Assembly (NCBI GenBank): GCA_910588955.1
Contig: CAJURQ010000017.1
Location: 7,952-69,299 of the forward strand
Direction: 5' to 3'
Source: an uncultured Lachnospiraceae bacterium
Lineage (GTDB): Bacteria > Bacillota > Clostridia > Lachnospirales > Lachnospiraceae
DNA length: 61,348 bases
Made by a program: the position numbers and the translations under genes. The notes below the pieces were generated by a model that saw only the letters and a program-made list of their open reading frames with translations, did not search any database and was not told the origin of the DNA. How positions within the stretch are numbered: the first letter of the stretch is position 1; the number at the start of each line of letters is the position of its first letter. Of the stretch, positions 24,295 to 33,635 are shown in pieces.

Positions 24295-25224
24295 TCAACC
24301 GGGCTGTACAAGCCCCATGATCGCCTCGATCTCCGCCCCGTTTTCCGGCGCAGGCTCCAGAACTTCATGCTTGCCGTCCTGCGTCACCTTGGCGATCACA
24401 TTGCCGTCCTGCGTCTTTTCCATCGTGTAATACAGCACCTCTTCCGTGTCGCGCTTAAAGACCGCGTAAACCCGATAGCACAGCCCCTTTTTGTTCGTCT
24501 CGTCGGGCAGGTCCAGACGGGTGAGCTGTATCGTGTCCGTGAGGTTCAGCGTCATCAGTGAGAAATCCTCTGCCCGGCAGCCGCTCTTCTTCCCCTTCGG
24601 ATAGACCTCGTCGTAAAATTGCAGAAGAAGCGCTCCTTCCTCCTGCTGCAGACGCTTAAGCCCCTCCTCTTTCTGCTCGAAAAGGAACTTCGGCAGAAGG
24701 AACAGCGATACCCTGTTATGGGCAAAATCCTGAAACTGCTCCGGCGTCAGCTGCACGGTCTTCATCTGACCGACCGCTTTTCTGCGCTTCTCAGCTATCT
24801 CCAAAATCGACTTGTTCAGCACCATCATACCCGTAAAGGGATTGACAACGACCTCCGACACCTTATCCTGATTCGCCGAAACCATAGAGATCACACCCAT
24901 AAAAGGCATTGCTATCACCATGGGACTCTTCTTGTCCTCCGGAATCTGCTCCGGCGAAGTAAAGATGGGAAGCGCCTGTTCCCCCGTCTCCTTGCGCAGC
25001 AGACAGGGTACAATTTTCGTATCTTTGGAAAACTGCACCGGCTTTCCCTCTTTCAACTGTTCCATGAGCGCCGGGTCCATATCCTTTGGCGGAATTGCCG
25101 GCACGATCACAATGGATTTCTCCAAAAGCTCCATCACCTTCACGTAGCTGTCTCTCTCTTTGTCCGAACGAAATGTTTCTATTGCCGCTTCCAGCGCACT
25201 GTTATCTACTTTTTGTCCCGCCAT
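24295..25224 (-). CDS. SseB-domain protein
   Basis: A 309-residue soluble protein with an N-terminal SseB-like domain (about 15-145; LPIFTSPEQIPEDKKS and VVVNPFTGMMVLNKSIL are typical) and a second, C-terminal half with LLPKFLFEQKEEGLKRL and a beta-rich segment. SseB-fold proteins are adaptors or of unknown function in Firmicutes. It sits between aspS and the HAD gene; no specific role can be assigned. Confidence 0.82.
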   Translation of the reverse strand: MAGQKVDNSALEAAIETFRSDKERDSYVKVMELLEKSIVIVPAIPPKDMDPALMEQLKEGKPVQFSKDTKIVPCLLRKETGEQALPIFTSPEQIPEDKKSPMVIAMPFMGVISMVSANQDKVSEVVVNPFTGMMVLNKSILEIAEKRRKAVGQMKTVQLTPEQFQDFAHNRVSLFLLPKFLFEQKEEGLKRLQQEEGALLLQFYDEVYPKGKKSGCRAEDFSLMTLNLTDTIQLTRLDLPDETNKKGLCYRVYAVFKRDTEEVLYYTMEKTQDGNVIAKVTQDGKHEVLEPAPENGAEIEAIMGLVQPG

Positions 25225-25359
25225 ATTTTCCTCTTTTCCGAAGCATGTTTCCCGGCTTCCCCACAGGCATACTCCACTCTACACTGCAATCAGATAAATC
25301 TGTAACGTCCCGGCACAGATTTTCCACCCGCAAACAACTTTTTATAAGAATCCGGCATC

Positions 25360-27162
25360 TTACTCTGCATCGCCAGACGTCTCCGGCGCCACCGCGATCT
25401 GCAGCTCCGCAAGCTGCTTCTCGTCCACCGTTCCCGGCGCCTCCGTCATCAGACAGGACGCGTCCTTGATCTTAGGGAACGCGATCACCTCGCGTATGCT
25501 GTCCGTATGGGTCAGAAGCATCACAATGCGGTCAAGACCGTACGCCAGACCCGCATGAGGCGGCACGCCGTACTTGAAGGCGCTTAAAAGAAATCCGAAC
25601 TGCTCCCACGCCTGCTCCTTCGTAAAGCCCAGCACCTCAAACATTTTCTCCTGTATGTCGTCCTGATGGATTCTGACGGAACCGCCGCCAAGCTCCACCC
25701 CGTTCAACACGATATCGTAAGCCTTCGCGCGCACCCTGCCCGGATCGGAGTCGATATACTGCCAGTCCTCCTCCATAGGCATCGTGAAAGGATGATGCAT
25801 CGCCATAAAGCGGTTCTCCTCCTCGCTCCACTCAAGGAGCGGGAACTCCACGATCCAGAGGAAGTTAAACTGCGACTCGTCGATCAGACCGAGCTGTTTC
25901 CCGAGTTCCACGCGCAGCGCGCCGAGCACGCTGTAGACGATGTTTTTCTTGTCTGCCGCAAAGAGAAGCAGATCGCCTTTCTCGCCCTGCATTGCCTGCA
26001 CCAGCTTATCCAGTTCTTCTTCTGTCATAAATTTTGCAAAAGAGGACTTGTAGGTGCCGTCCTCCTGCACGCTCAAATATGCCAGCCCCTTCGCGCCGTA
26101 GCCCTTCGCAAAATCGACAAGCGCGTCAATCTTTTTCCGGGGCATTGCCGCCTGTCCCTTCACATTTAAGCCGCGAACCGAACCGCCGTTTTCCAGCGCG
26201 GAAGTAAACACGCCGAAACCGCATCCCGCAACAACATCCGACACATCTGTCAGTTCCATTCCGAAACGGGTGTCCGGCTTGTCGGAGCCAAACCGGTCCA
26301 TCGCCTCCTGCCATGTCATGCGCGGCAGGGGAAGCTGCACGTCAAGCCCGATCGCCTCCTTGCAGATATGCCGGATCAGCCGCTCATTCACTTCCAGCAC
26401 ATCGTCCACATCCACAAAGGACAGCTCCATATCCGCCTGCGTAAATTCCGGCTGCCTGTCCGCGCGCAGATCCTCGTCGCGGAAACACTTGGCGATCTGG
26501 AAATACCGATCGTACCCTGAGCACATCAAAAGCTGCTTGTAAAGCTGGGGCGACTGGGGCAGCGCGTAAAAGTGCCCCGGATGCACGCGGCTTGGCACCA
26601 GATAATCCCTTGCGCCCTCCGGCGTGGACTTGCACAGAATCGGCGTCTCGATCTCCAGAAAGCCTTCTTTCGCCATAAAGGAACGCATCTCGGAAACAAT
26701 CTTGCTTCTAAGCATCAGCTTTTCCTGAATATCCGGTCTTCTCAGATCCAGATAGCGGTATTTCAAACGAATTTCTTCTTTCGTCTTGGAGTCCGCCTCC
26801 ACCGGGAAGGGCGGCGTCTCGGATTCCGCCAGCACACGCACCTTTGCCGCGCGAATCTCGATCTCTCCCGTCTTTAAATTCTCGTTGACCGCGCCTGAGC
26901 GTTTCTCCACCTTGCCGACAACAGCGATGACAAACTCGCTGCGCATCTTCTCCGCCTTGGCGAACGCCTCCGCGCCGCAGTCGCTCTCCTCAAATATAAT
27001 CTGCAAAATGCCGGAACGGTCGCGAAGATCCACAAATATGATGCCGCCCTTGTTCCTCTGCTTCTGCACCCATCCCATAACGGTCACTTCTTCCCCCACG
27101 TTCTGTAAGGAAAGCTCCGCACAGCGGTGCGTTCTCTTTAAACCCTGCATTGATTCTGCCAT
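25360..27162 (-). CDS. aspS: Aspartyl-tRNA synthetase
   Basis: Class II synthetase, 600 residues, bacterial type: an N-terminal OB anticodon-binding domain, motif 2 (QLYKQLLMCSGYDRYFQIAKCFRDED), the bacterial GAD insertion, and motif 3 GLAYGLDRIVMLL. The start is the ATG at 27162 with GAGGGAG upstream, giving MAESMQGLKRTHRCAEL; the frame stays open to 27252. It follows hisS in the usual hisS-aspS order. No T-box leader was seen. Confidence 0.97.
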   Translation of the reverse strand: MAESMQGLKRTHRCAELSLQNVGEEVTVMGWVQKQRNKGGIIFVDLRDRSGILQIIFEESDCGAEAFAKAEKMRSEFVIAVVGKVEKRSGAVNENLKTGEIEIRAAKVRVLAESETPPFPVEADSKTKEEIRLKYRYLDLRRPDIQEKLMLRSKIVSEMRSFMAKEGFLEIETPILCKSTPEGARDYLVPSRVHPGHFYALPQSPQLYKQLLMCSGYDRYFQIAKCFRDEDLRADRQPEFTQADMELSFVDVDDVLEVNERLIRHICKEAIGLDVQLPLPRMTWQEAMDRFGSDKPDTRFGMELTDVSDVVAGCGFGVFTSALENGGSVRGLNVKGQAAMPRKKIDALVDFAKGYGAKGLAYLSVQEDGTYKSSFAKFMTEEELDKLVQAMQGEKGDLLLFAADKKNIVYSVLGALRVELGKQLGLIDESQFNFLWIVEFPLLEWSEEENRFMAMHHPFTMPMEEDWQYIDSDPGRVRAKAYDIVLNGVELGGGSVRIHQDDIQEKMFEVLGFTKEQAWEQFGFLLSAFKYGVPPHAGLAYGLDRIVMLLTHTDSIREVIAFPKIKDASCLMTEAPGTVDEKQLAELQIAVAPETSGDAE

Positions 27163-27218
27163 GACTGATATCTCCCTCTTTTCCGAAGCGTTCGTCCAAA
27201 CCTGTCCGGACGGCTTCT

Positions 27219-28481
27219 TTATCGTTTTAATTCCTCTCTGTAAAACTCGCAAAACTCCTCATATCCCTGCGCGGTAAGTTGTTCCTTCTGGAACTTTTTG
27301 TTCTTGTTCATCCGCGCCACCAGAATCTGGTTTCCCTTTTCCCGCTCCGCCTGCGCCTTTGCCATCACCTCGCAAAGCTTCTCGGAGGGCAGCCCTTTTT
27401 CCATCAGATAGGCGATTCTTTTTCCCGCCTTCGGCACCTTGAAGCCGCTCTCCAAAAGAAGCAGGATAATGCGCTCAAATCCAATCGAAAAGCCGCACGC
27501 CGGCACGTCGTTTCCCGTAAATTTCCCCACCATCTTATCATATCTTCCGCCGCCTCCGCAGCTGCCGCCAAACTCCGGCATATCGATCTCAAAGATCGTG
27601 CCCGTGTAGTAGGACATGCCCCGCACGAGCGTGGGGTCAAACACCAACTTGAAGAAATCACCTTTGGTCGCCTCCACGCTGTCTATGATCTCCTGAAAGC
27701 CCTCCATGACGCCCTCTGGAAGCACGCCCGAAAGCTCCTTCGCAATATAGGCGATCGCATCATCCGCCTGCTCCATCCCCGCAAACAGCGCCAGATACTT
27801 GTCCACGCTCTCCTGCGAAAATCCGGCTTCCAAAAGCTCCGCCGCCACACCTTCCCTTCCGATCTTGTCCATCTTATCTAAGATAATAAACACCTGATCG
27901 TAATCTTCTTCGCTAAAGCCGCTGTAAGCCGCCATCGCCTTTAAAATCTGCCTGTCGTTGATGCGGATATTAAAGTTTTTAAAACCGATCCTGCCAAGGG
28001 TCGTGGTAGTCGCCAGAATCAGCTCGATCTCCGCCAGAATCGTAGCCTCTCCCAGAATATCGATATCGCACTGCATAAACTGGCGGTAGCGTCCCCGCTG
28101 GGGTCTGTCCGCCCGCCACACATTGCCCATCTGCAGCGCCTTGAAAGGCGCGGGCAATTCGTTCGCATGGTTGGAATAATACCGCACAAGAGGCACCGTC
28201 AGATCGTAGCGCAGACCGCCGTCCGTCAGATCATCCTCGCCTTTCGCCTCGTCGATGCGCAGCTTCTCGCCACGCTTCAATATCTTAAAAATCAGTTTCT
28301 CGTTCTCGCCGCCCGCCTTGCAGTTTAAGTTCGCAAGGTTTTCCACACAGGGCGTCTCGATCGAGGTAAACCCGAAATTCCCGTAAGTCTCTTTGATAAT
28401 GCCGATCACATAGTCGCGGATCTCCATCTCCTCAGGGAGAATATCCTTCATACCCGTCATCGGTTTTTTACTTAGTGCCAT
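27219..28481 (-). CDS. hisS: Histidyl-tRNA synthetase
   Basis: Class II synthetase of 420 residues with GMKDILPEE at the N-terminus, motif 2 (GNVWRADRPQRGRYRQFMQCDIDILG), the histidine-binding region LVRGMSYYTGTIFEI, and a C-terminal anticodon domain. Motif 3 is FSIGFERIIL. GGAGG precedes the ATG closely. A promoter lies at 28551-28579, leaving a leader of about 60 bases, too short for a T-box. Confidence 0.97.
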   Translation of the reverse strand: MALSKKPMTGMKDILPEEMEIRDYVIGIIKETYGNFGFTSIETPCVENLANLNCKAGGENEKLIFKILKRGEKLRIDEAKGEDDLTDGGLRYDLTVPLVRYYSNHANELPAPFKALQMGNVWRADRPQRGRYRQFMQCDIDILGEATILAEIELILATTTTLGRIGFKNFNIRINDRQILKAMAAYSGFSEEDYDQVFIILDKMDKIGREGVAAELLEAGFSQESVDKYLALFAGMEQADDAIAYIAKELSGVLPEGVMEGFQEIIDSVEATKGDFFKLVFDPTLVRGMSYYTGTIFEIDMPEFGGSCGGGGRYDKMVGKFTGNDVPACGFSIGFERIILLLLESGFKVPKAGKRIAYLMEKGLPSEKLCEVMAKAQAEREKGNQILVARMNKNKKFQKEQLTAQGYEEFCEFYREELKR

Positions 28482-28550
28482 AGTTACCTCCGTGTGCGTT
28501 ATTTCCTGTTTTTATTCTCTTTAAGTGAATTAATGGTATATGCTTGTTAG

Positions 28551-28579
28551 ATTTTACACTCTTTTGGTAAACTTTTCAA
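28551..28579 (-). promoter_or_regulatory. Promoter of hisS-aspS
   Basis: Minus strand: -35 TTGAAA (28574-28579), 17-bp spacer, -10 TAAAAT (28551-28556). Confidence 0.7.
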
Positions 28580-28616
28580 GACTGCACATTGCGAAGCATC
28601 CCTCTTTCTCGGCTAA

Positions 28617-30497
28617 TTAAAGCCAATCTCTCTGACCACTCAAAAAACGATTATATTGTTCATGAAGATAGGTTCTCTCATCGACTCTTGTATCCGGACA
28701 GCCTTTTGCCAAAACCTGAAACAAGTCTTGCTGAAATTCCCTGTATATTCTTCCGCCAAAAGCGTCATGTGTCATATCCAGTATCGCCTGCACCTCCTCT
28801 ATTTGACTCAAATCATGCCCCTTCAAGGCGCTCTCAATCCGATTCTCCTCTTGCAGCCAGCATCCAGAATACTCCCCTTCTCGCTGCTTTCGATAAAATA
28901 AAATGTGCATCAGACCATAATCTTTTTCCCTAATCAAGCTCTCTGCCTTTTGCAGCATTTTCCGCTCTAACTCGAAAAACGGGTACTGCTCCCATTCTTT
29001 CTGTACTGCCAAAATATGATCCGGCACCGACATATTAAAAATCCAATATCCAGACACGCTCACATCTACCCATTTCATATTATCATCAACGCCGGACAGC
29101 CAGACCGGGGCAGACATTTTCGCGGAAGTAAAAAATAAGGAAACCAAAAATTCCAGATTTGCCCCATTGACAAAATGCTTCAAATATTGCACGGAATTGT
29201 TGTAATAACATAAATGCGTAACCATAACGCTATTAAACAGGGAACACAAAAATCCATCTGTGAGCGTTTCCTTTTCAAACAGTGCCGCCGTATCCGTAAA
29301 CGCCTCCAGCAGATTCCCCAACAGTCGTAAATTTGTAAATATTTCATTCTGCGTGACATCTGTAAGCCCCTGCTCTGTCCCATCCAAAAATTCCATAATA
29401 CGCCGCTGTTTTTCTGCGTCATCAAATATTTTATTTTCCAGCATCTGCGCTAAAACAGACTTCTGTATTTCAGGCGTGATTGCTTTCCGATACTCCATAC
29501 AGTTCAACTTGCTTCTCAAAACATCATGAAGGAATTTTTCTCCCAATATATCGGAATTACATATAATAATAACCTTTGCGCCATAGGATTCTATCATTTC
29601 ATTGATCAGACCTGTTGCCGCAATGTATTTATCATAGTCCCTTCCCACTGCATTTTGATCTATAAAACCCTCAATCTTCAAAAACGACCTTTCCACCGCT
29701 TGAAACTCTTTTTCGATATCGCTAAATTCAGACGTATTTGTCCCTCGCGCAAAAGAACGTGGGTTTTTGTGATAGATATGCTCCACATTCCCTCCCTCGA
29801 CTATCCGGGATGTAATTCTTTCAAAGTCGTCAAAAATAAAAATGGATCCTTTTTTGATAGAAGTGTATGTATATGACTTTTTCAAAAATTTTTCGATAGC
29901 AGCGCCAATCACCGGCAAAAACTGCAATACACGAATCATAAGCGCATAAAAAGACGCATCCTTCTGCTCTATTGTCTGATTGATCTCCTCTATCAAATCT
30001 TTGCGTGAACTTAAGCCAAAACAGGAAATTCTATATACCTCCGTCTTTGAATATCGGTAATATTTATCAAAAAACCGGTTCACCTCATAAGTCTTCCCGG
30101 AACCCCATTTCCCTGTAACCAAAAAACAGCGCGAAACCGCAGTGTCCTGTAAATATCTAAATATGCTCTCCTCGAATCTGCTGCCTCCTGTTTTCCTTCT
30201 CAGCCTTCTGTCCCATATCGTGCGCACCACAAAAAATATCACATGGAAAAGAATTGCAAGCAAAAATATGATCCTGAAAATGGATTCCAGCCATAAATAT
30301 AGATTTTTAAAAAATGACAGTTCCACAGGTATATACCATGCTGTCACATACTGGCAGACTGTTTTGCAAAGGACACGCAGGGCTCTAACTTGAAACAGCA
30401 AAATATAAAAAACACCAACAACAGCCATGAAATCTATTGTGTTCTTCGTTTTAAGAATAATGGTTTCTAACCTTTTAAATATTTTTCTCTTTCGCAT
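28617..30497 (-). CDS. KAP-family P-loop NTPase, membrane-anchored
   Basis: A 626-residue protein with two hydrophobic segments near the N-terminus (about 20-40 and 68-92), then a KAP-type ATPase domain: Walker A GKWGSGKTYEV (about 128-138) and Walker B IFIFDDFERI (about 217-226). KAP NTPases split by two membrane helices occur in bacterial defence and surface-linked systems. The C-terminal half is helical and unrecognised. The gene is AT-richer than its housekeeping neighbours and follows an MNT/HEPN pair, suggesting an acquired island. Function beyond ATPase is not known. Confidence 0.85.
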   Translation of the reverse strand: MRKRKIFKRLETIILKTKNTIDFMAVVGVFYILLFQVRALRVLCKTVCQYVTAWYIPVELSFFKNLYLWLESIFRIIFLLAILFHVIFFVVRTIWDRRLRRKTGGSRFEESIFRYLQDTAVSRCFLVTGKWGSGKTYEVNRFFDKYYRYSKTEVYRISCFGLSSRKDLIEEINQTIEQKDASFYALMIRVLQFLPVIGAAIEKFLKKSYTYTSIKKGSIFIFDDFERITSRIVEGGNVEHIYHKNPRSFARGTNTSEFSDIEKEFQAVERSFLKIEGFIDQNAVGRDYDKYIAATGLINEMIESYGAKVIIICNSDILGEKFLHDVLRSKLNCMEYRKAITPEIQKSVLAQMLENKIFDDAEKQRRIMEFLDGTEQGLTDVTQNEIFTNLRLLGNLLEAFTDTAALFEKETLTDGFLCSLFNSVMVTHLCYYNNSVQYLKHFVNGANLEFLVSLFFTSAKMSAPVWLSGVDDNMKWVDVSVSGYWIFNMSVPDHILAVQKEWEQYPFFELERKMLQKAESLIREKDYGLMHILFYRKQREGEYSGCWLQEENRIESALKGHDLSQIEEVQAILDMTHDAFGGRIYREFQQDLFQVLAKGCPDTRVDERTYLHEQYNRFLSGQRDWL

Positions 30498-30590
30498 TTA
30501 GAGCCCATTCCTCCATGTCAATTTCGGAGTAACTTTTACAACTTAACAAATTAGTAGCAAAATGATAATAACACCCATGATGGCGTATCA

Positions 30591-31022
30591 CTAATCTGTC
30601 CATGAGGAAACATACCCTTCAATCACCCTATATATCCACTCCGCATTCGCAATTTGTTCTGCTGTCTCATCCTTACTTGCAATAAACATGTCATCATAAT
30701 CTGACGCATTTCTGATTGTAAAAGCTGAACCAATCATTTTCGACATCTCAATCGGAAAAACACCTGTCTTAATATATTTACGACGAAATTCTGCGATAAC
30801 GCCACTATGTTTACTTGAATCAAAATTATCAAGAACCAATACAGCCCTCAAAGCATGGAAAATAGAATAGTAGGCTCTATTATTTGCTATCCTGTAGCTC
30901 CCCTGACTGAATAGAAGACGCGCTGCCTCCAAATCTTCCTTAGATTTATCCAGTCTATATCTTGCATAATCCTTTTGTATTCTCATATATTCAGGCAAAT
31001 TTGATCCCTTCCTTCTCCACAT
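30591..31022 (-). CDS. HEPN-domain protein, partner of MNT
   Basis: A 143-residue helical protein with HEPN features: YMRIQKDYARYRLDKSKEDLEAARLLF, NRAYYSIFHALRAVL and RNASDYDD. Canonical HEPN toxins carry Rx4-6H; here the motif region reads RNASDYDD, with no histidine, as in the HEPN subgroup paired with MNT proteins. ATG at 31022 overlaps the partner gene; the ATG at 30986 (MRIQKDY), five bases past the partner stop, is a likely real start. Toxin role is by analogy. Confidence 0.85.
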   Translation of the reverse strand: MWRRKGSNLPEYMRIQKDYARYRLDKSKEDLEAARLLFSQGSYRIANNRAYYSIFHALRAVLVLDNFDSSKHSGVIAEFRRKYIKTGVFPIEMSKMIGSAFTIRNASDYDDMFIASKDETAEQIANAEWIYRVIEGYVSSWTD

Positions 31023-31326
31023 TCTGGAAAAAACGTGACACTGTCATATAGCGATTATATAACTGCCAGCACTGGATTACGGGCGCCAATACCACATCAT
31101 ACTCCATGTCTATCCGATCCGATACATCCAATATTTTCTTCCTCGCCTCCCCAATCTCTTCCTGTTCCACATCCAACAGAATCATAATATCTATATCACT
31201 GTCATTCGCAAAATCTCCCCTCGCACAAGAGCCATACAAAATTACATTGCACAGATCTGCCCCATATATTTTCCTTGCCTCTTTCGCCAATTGAGTTACC
31301 ACCGCTTTTATTTTTTCTTCACACAT
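30991..31326 (-). CDS. MNT nucleotidyltransferase
   Basis: A 111-residue minimal nucleotidyltransferase with the motif GSCARGDFANDSDIDIMI (about 52-69) and a further Asp in DMEYDVVL. In characterised HEPN/MNT pairs such proteins AMPylate and silence the HEPN RNase. It lies directly upstream of the HEPN gene. Confidence 0.9.
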   Translation of the reverse strand: MCEEKIKAVVTQLAKEARKIYGADLCNVILYGSCARGDFANDSDIDIMILLDVEQEEIGEARKKILDVSDRIDMEYDVVLAPVIQCWQLYNRYMTVSRFFQNVEKEGIKFA

Positions 31327-31404
31327 ATAATCTAAAACCTTTCGTAAATGCTACATTTTTCTATAACTCAAGTATAGTTATTTTTTCGCCTTCCGATACT
31401 CTCC

Positions 31405-32088
31405 TTACCTCGACGCCGGCACCATCCGAATAATCCTTCCCGCAAACTCGTTAAAGTTCTGCGTCTGGAGAATGACTTTACCCGGTCCAACCAGTTTCGT
31501 CAGAAACAGTCCCTCGCCGCCTAAAAGGATATTCTTAATTCCCTTCACGGTCTCGATCTCATAGCTGACGCTCCTCTCAAAAGCGACCACATTTCCCGTG
31601 TCAACCTTGAGCACTTCCCCGGGCGCCAGATTCTTCTCCACCATGTTGCCGTCAATCTCCAGAAATACCATACCGCTGCCGCTGATATCCTGCAAAATAA
31701 ATCCTTCCCCGCCAAACAGCCCGGCGGAAAACTTTTTCGTAAAGGTTATGTTCAGATTGACACTCTCCTGCGCGCAGAGGAACGCCCCCTTTTGACAAAT
31801 CAGACCGCCGTTCATACCCACGTCAACAGGAAGCACTTCCCCGGCGACGGTTGAGGCAAAAGCAATCATACTGCCGGCACGCTCCGCCCGGTAGGTCGCC
31901 ATGAACAGGGATTCCCCCGAAAACATCCGACCGATACTCTTTCCCAGACCGCCCTTCATATTGGAATCCATAGCGATTCCCTCCGACATCCACGCCATGC
32001 CGCCCGACTGGGTGTACATAGCCTCCCCCGGCGCATCAAACAACACCTCCACCGCCGGCATCGTGTCTCCGATAATTCTGTACTGCAT
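31405..32088 (-). CDS. AIM24/TIGR00266 family protein
   Basis: The 227-residue protein matches the TIGR00266/AIM24 family: repeated beta-strand blocks with GEAMYTQSGGMAWMSEGI near the start, GESLFMATYRA, GGLICQKGAFLCAQ and GEGLFLTKLVGPGKV. The family forms a beta-helix-like trimer; its biochemical role in bacteria is unknown. It has no clear partner here. Confidence 0.9.
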   Translation of the reverse strand: MQYRIIGDTMPAVEVLFDAPGEAMYTQSGGMAWMSEGIAMDSNMKGGLGKSIGRMFSGESLFMATYRAERAGSMIAFASTVAGEVLPVDVGMNGGLICQKGAFLCAQESVNLNITFTKKFSAGLFGGEGFILQDISGSGMVFLEIDGNMVEKNLAPGEVLKVDTGNVVAFERSVSYEIETVKGIKNILLGGEGLFLTKLVGPGKVILQTQNFNEFAGRIIRMVPASR

Positions 32089-32490
32089 ATTGAACTCCTC
32101 CTTCGCACAACATTATTTTCAGACACCATTTTATCATATTTTCCTCCGCCGCTCTACCAACTTTTCTGTTATTATATCCCATTATGCTTTTTTATTTCTC
32201 AGCAGGTCATATACAAGCTGCACAATACCATATCTTGTGTTTTCTTTATGAATCAGCTGTTTTCTTTTCCACATATAGAGGCGCAGAAGAAATGTGCGAT
32301 ATTTCGTCTGTATTTTTTCTACAACCTATTTCCGCGAAAGTCTTTGCAATTTCCCCTTTGTCATGGTATATCTGTTTTATCGAAAGTTTTTATATCTTTC
32401 ATTTCACTTGGAATCGGATTTTTATCTTCTGATTCCTCAACTCTTCGGGGCGGCGCTCCGTCATTTTTTCTAAGAAAGGAAAACACATCT
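32089..32490. other. AT-rich divergent intergenic region
   Basis: 402 bases between the AIM24-family gene (minus) and the broken Rpn-like gene (plus). I see no convincing gene: small open frames start without ribosome sites and look unlike proteins. It must hold both divergent promoters, but none stands out. AGAAAGGA at about 32473-32480 is the ribosome site for the ATG at 32491. Confidence 0.5.
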
Positions 32491-33563
32491 ATGAACCAAA
32501 TTTCATCTCCGGCTTTTCTCGACGCAAAAGGACCAATCCCTTACAACATGACCAACGACTACATGTTCCGCGCTGTGTTACAGTCCAACAATAAAGTCCT
32601 GCGCGGGCTGATCTGCTCTCTGCTCCATCTCTCCGAGCAAAAAGTCGTATCCGTGGAAATCACCAACCCCGTCAATCTGGGGAGGCTGTGACGGACAAGG
32701 AGTTTCGTCTGGATATCAACGTGGTTTTAAATAATCGCACTCTTGTCAATCTGGAAATGCAGATAGCCAATAAGCTGAACTGGCGGGAGCGCTCGGTCAT
32801 GTACCTGTGCCGCTCCTTTGACCAACTGAATCACGGGCAGGATTATCTGGACGCAAAACCTGCCGTACATATCGGATTTCTCGACTATACACTGTTTGAG
32901 GAGCAGCCGGAGTTTTATGCGTCCTATAAACTGATAAACGTTAAAAATCATCAAAAATATAGTGACAGTCTGACCTTACATGTGGTAGACTTATCTCGGA
33001 TAGACTTGGCGACAGAGGAAGACAAACGATACCATATTCATGAGTGGGCAATGCTGTTTAAGGCAGCGACATGGGAGGAGATCAATATGCTGGCATCCAA
33101 GGATGAATATTTGCAGGAGGCGTCTGAAACTATATTCCGCATGAGCGCGGACGATCTGGTGCGCAAGAGGTGCCGTGATAGAGAAGAGTATTATCAGGAT
33201 CTGCGCAGTTATGAGCGGAAGATTGAACTGGACCGGATAGAGCACGAGCAGGATGTTCGCAGCTATAAGCGGAAGATTGAGCAGGACCGGATAGAGCATG
33301 AGCAGGATATTCGTAACTACGAGCGGAAGATTGAGCAGGACCGCTTAGAGCATGAACAAGATATCCGCAATTTTGAGCAGCAAATCGAGCAGAACCAGCT
33401 GGCTCACGAGCAGGATGTTCGCAATTTTGAGCGGCAAATTGAGCAGAACCGCTTAGAGCACGAGCAAGCAATCGCAGAGAAGGATCAGCATCTTGCCGAA
33501 AAAGACGCCTTGATCCGACAGCTCCTTGCGGAGAACGAAGCGCTTAGAAAACAGCAAAAGTAA
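32491..33563 (+). pseudogene. Rpn/PD-(D/E)XK family gene, frameshifted
   Basis: The N-terminal part (MNQISSPAFLDAKGPIPYNMTNDYMFRAVLQ...) runs to a stop at 32689-32691. The next part (...TDKEFRLDINVVLNNRTLVNLEMQ...) continues one frame off to 33563. Adding one G to the GGGG run at 32679-32682 restores L-G-E-A-V-T-D-K-E-F-R-L-D, the usual family sequence with its catalytic ExQ-type core. So this is a one-base deletion in a G run. The C-terminus has five 18-residue coiled-coil repeats, from 54-bp DNA repeats at 33207-33476. It could be a real pseudogene, a phase-variable tract or a sequencing error. Confidence 0.88.
33207..33476 (+). repeat. Five 54-bp coding repeats (coiled coil)
   Basis: Five tandem 54-bp units encode 18-residue repeats such as NYERKIEQDRLEHEQDIR. 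The charged pattern (ERKIE-DR-EHEQ) predicts one long helix. Copies differ slightly, so the number may change by recombination. Confidence 0.85.
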
Positions 33564-33577
33564 TACACCGTAAAAGG

Positions 33578-33612
33578 CAGGGCAGGCGATAAGTTTCTTT
33601 ATCCCTGCCCTG
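33578..33612. terminator. Terminator between convergent genes
   Basis: CAGGGCAGG (33578-33586) pairs with CCTGCCCTG (33604-33612), extended inward by GATAA/TTATC. It lies 15 bases past the plus-strand gene and 24 before the minus-strand stop at 33636, so it probably serves both. Confidence 0.75.
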
Positions 33613-33635
33613 TCTTCTCTCATTCTATTAAATTC

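Noticed and set aside
28482..28616. T-box riboswitch before hisS-aspS
   Set aside because: The leader from the visible promoter is about 60 bases, too short for specifier stem, T-box and terminator, and no T-box sequence was seen.
32679..32691. Programmed -1 frameshift in the Rpn-like gene
   Set aside because: The site GGGGAGG is not a canonical slippery heptamer and I see no clear stimulatory hairpin; base loss in a G run is simpler. The alternative is not excluded.
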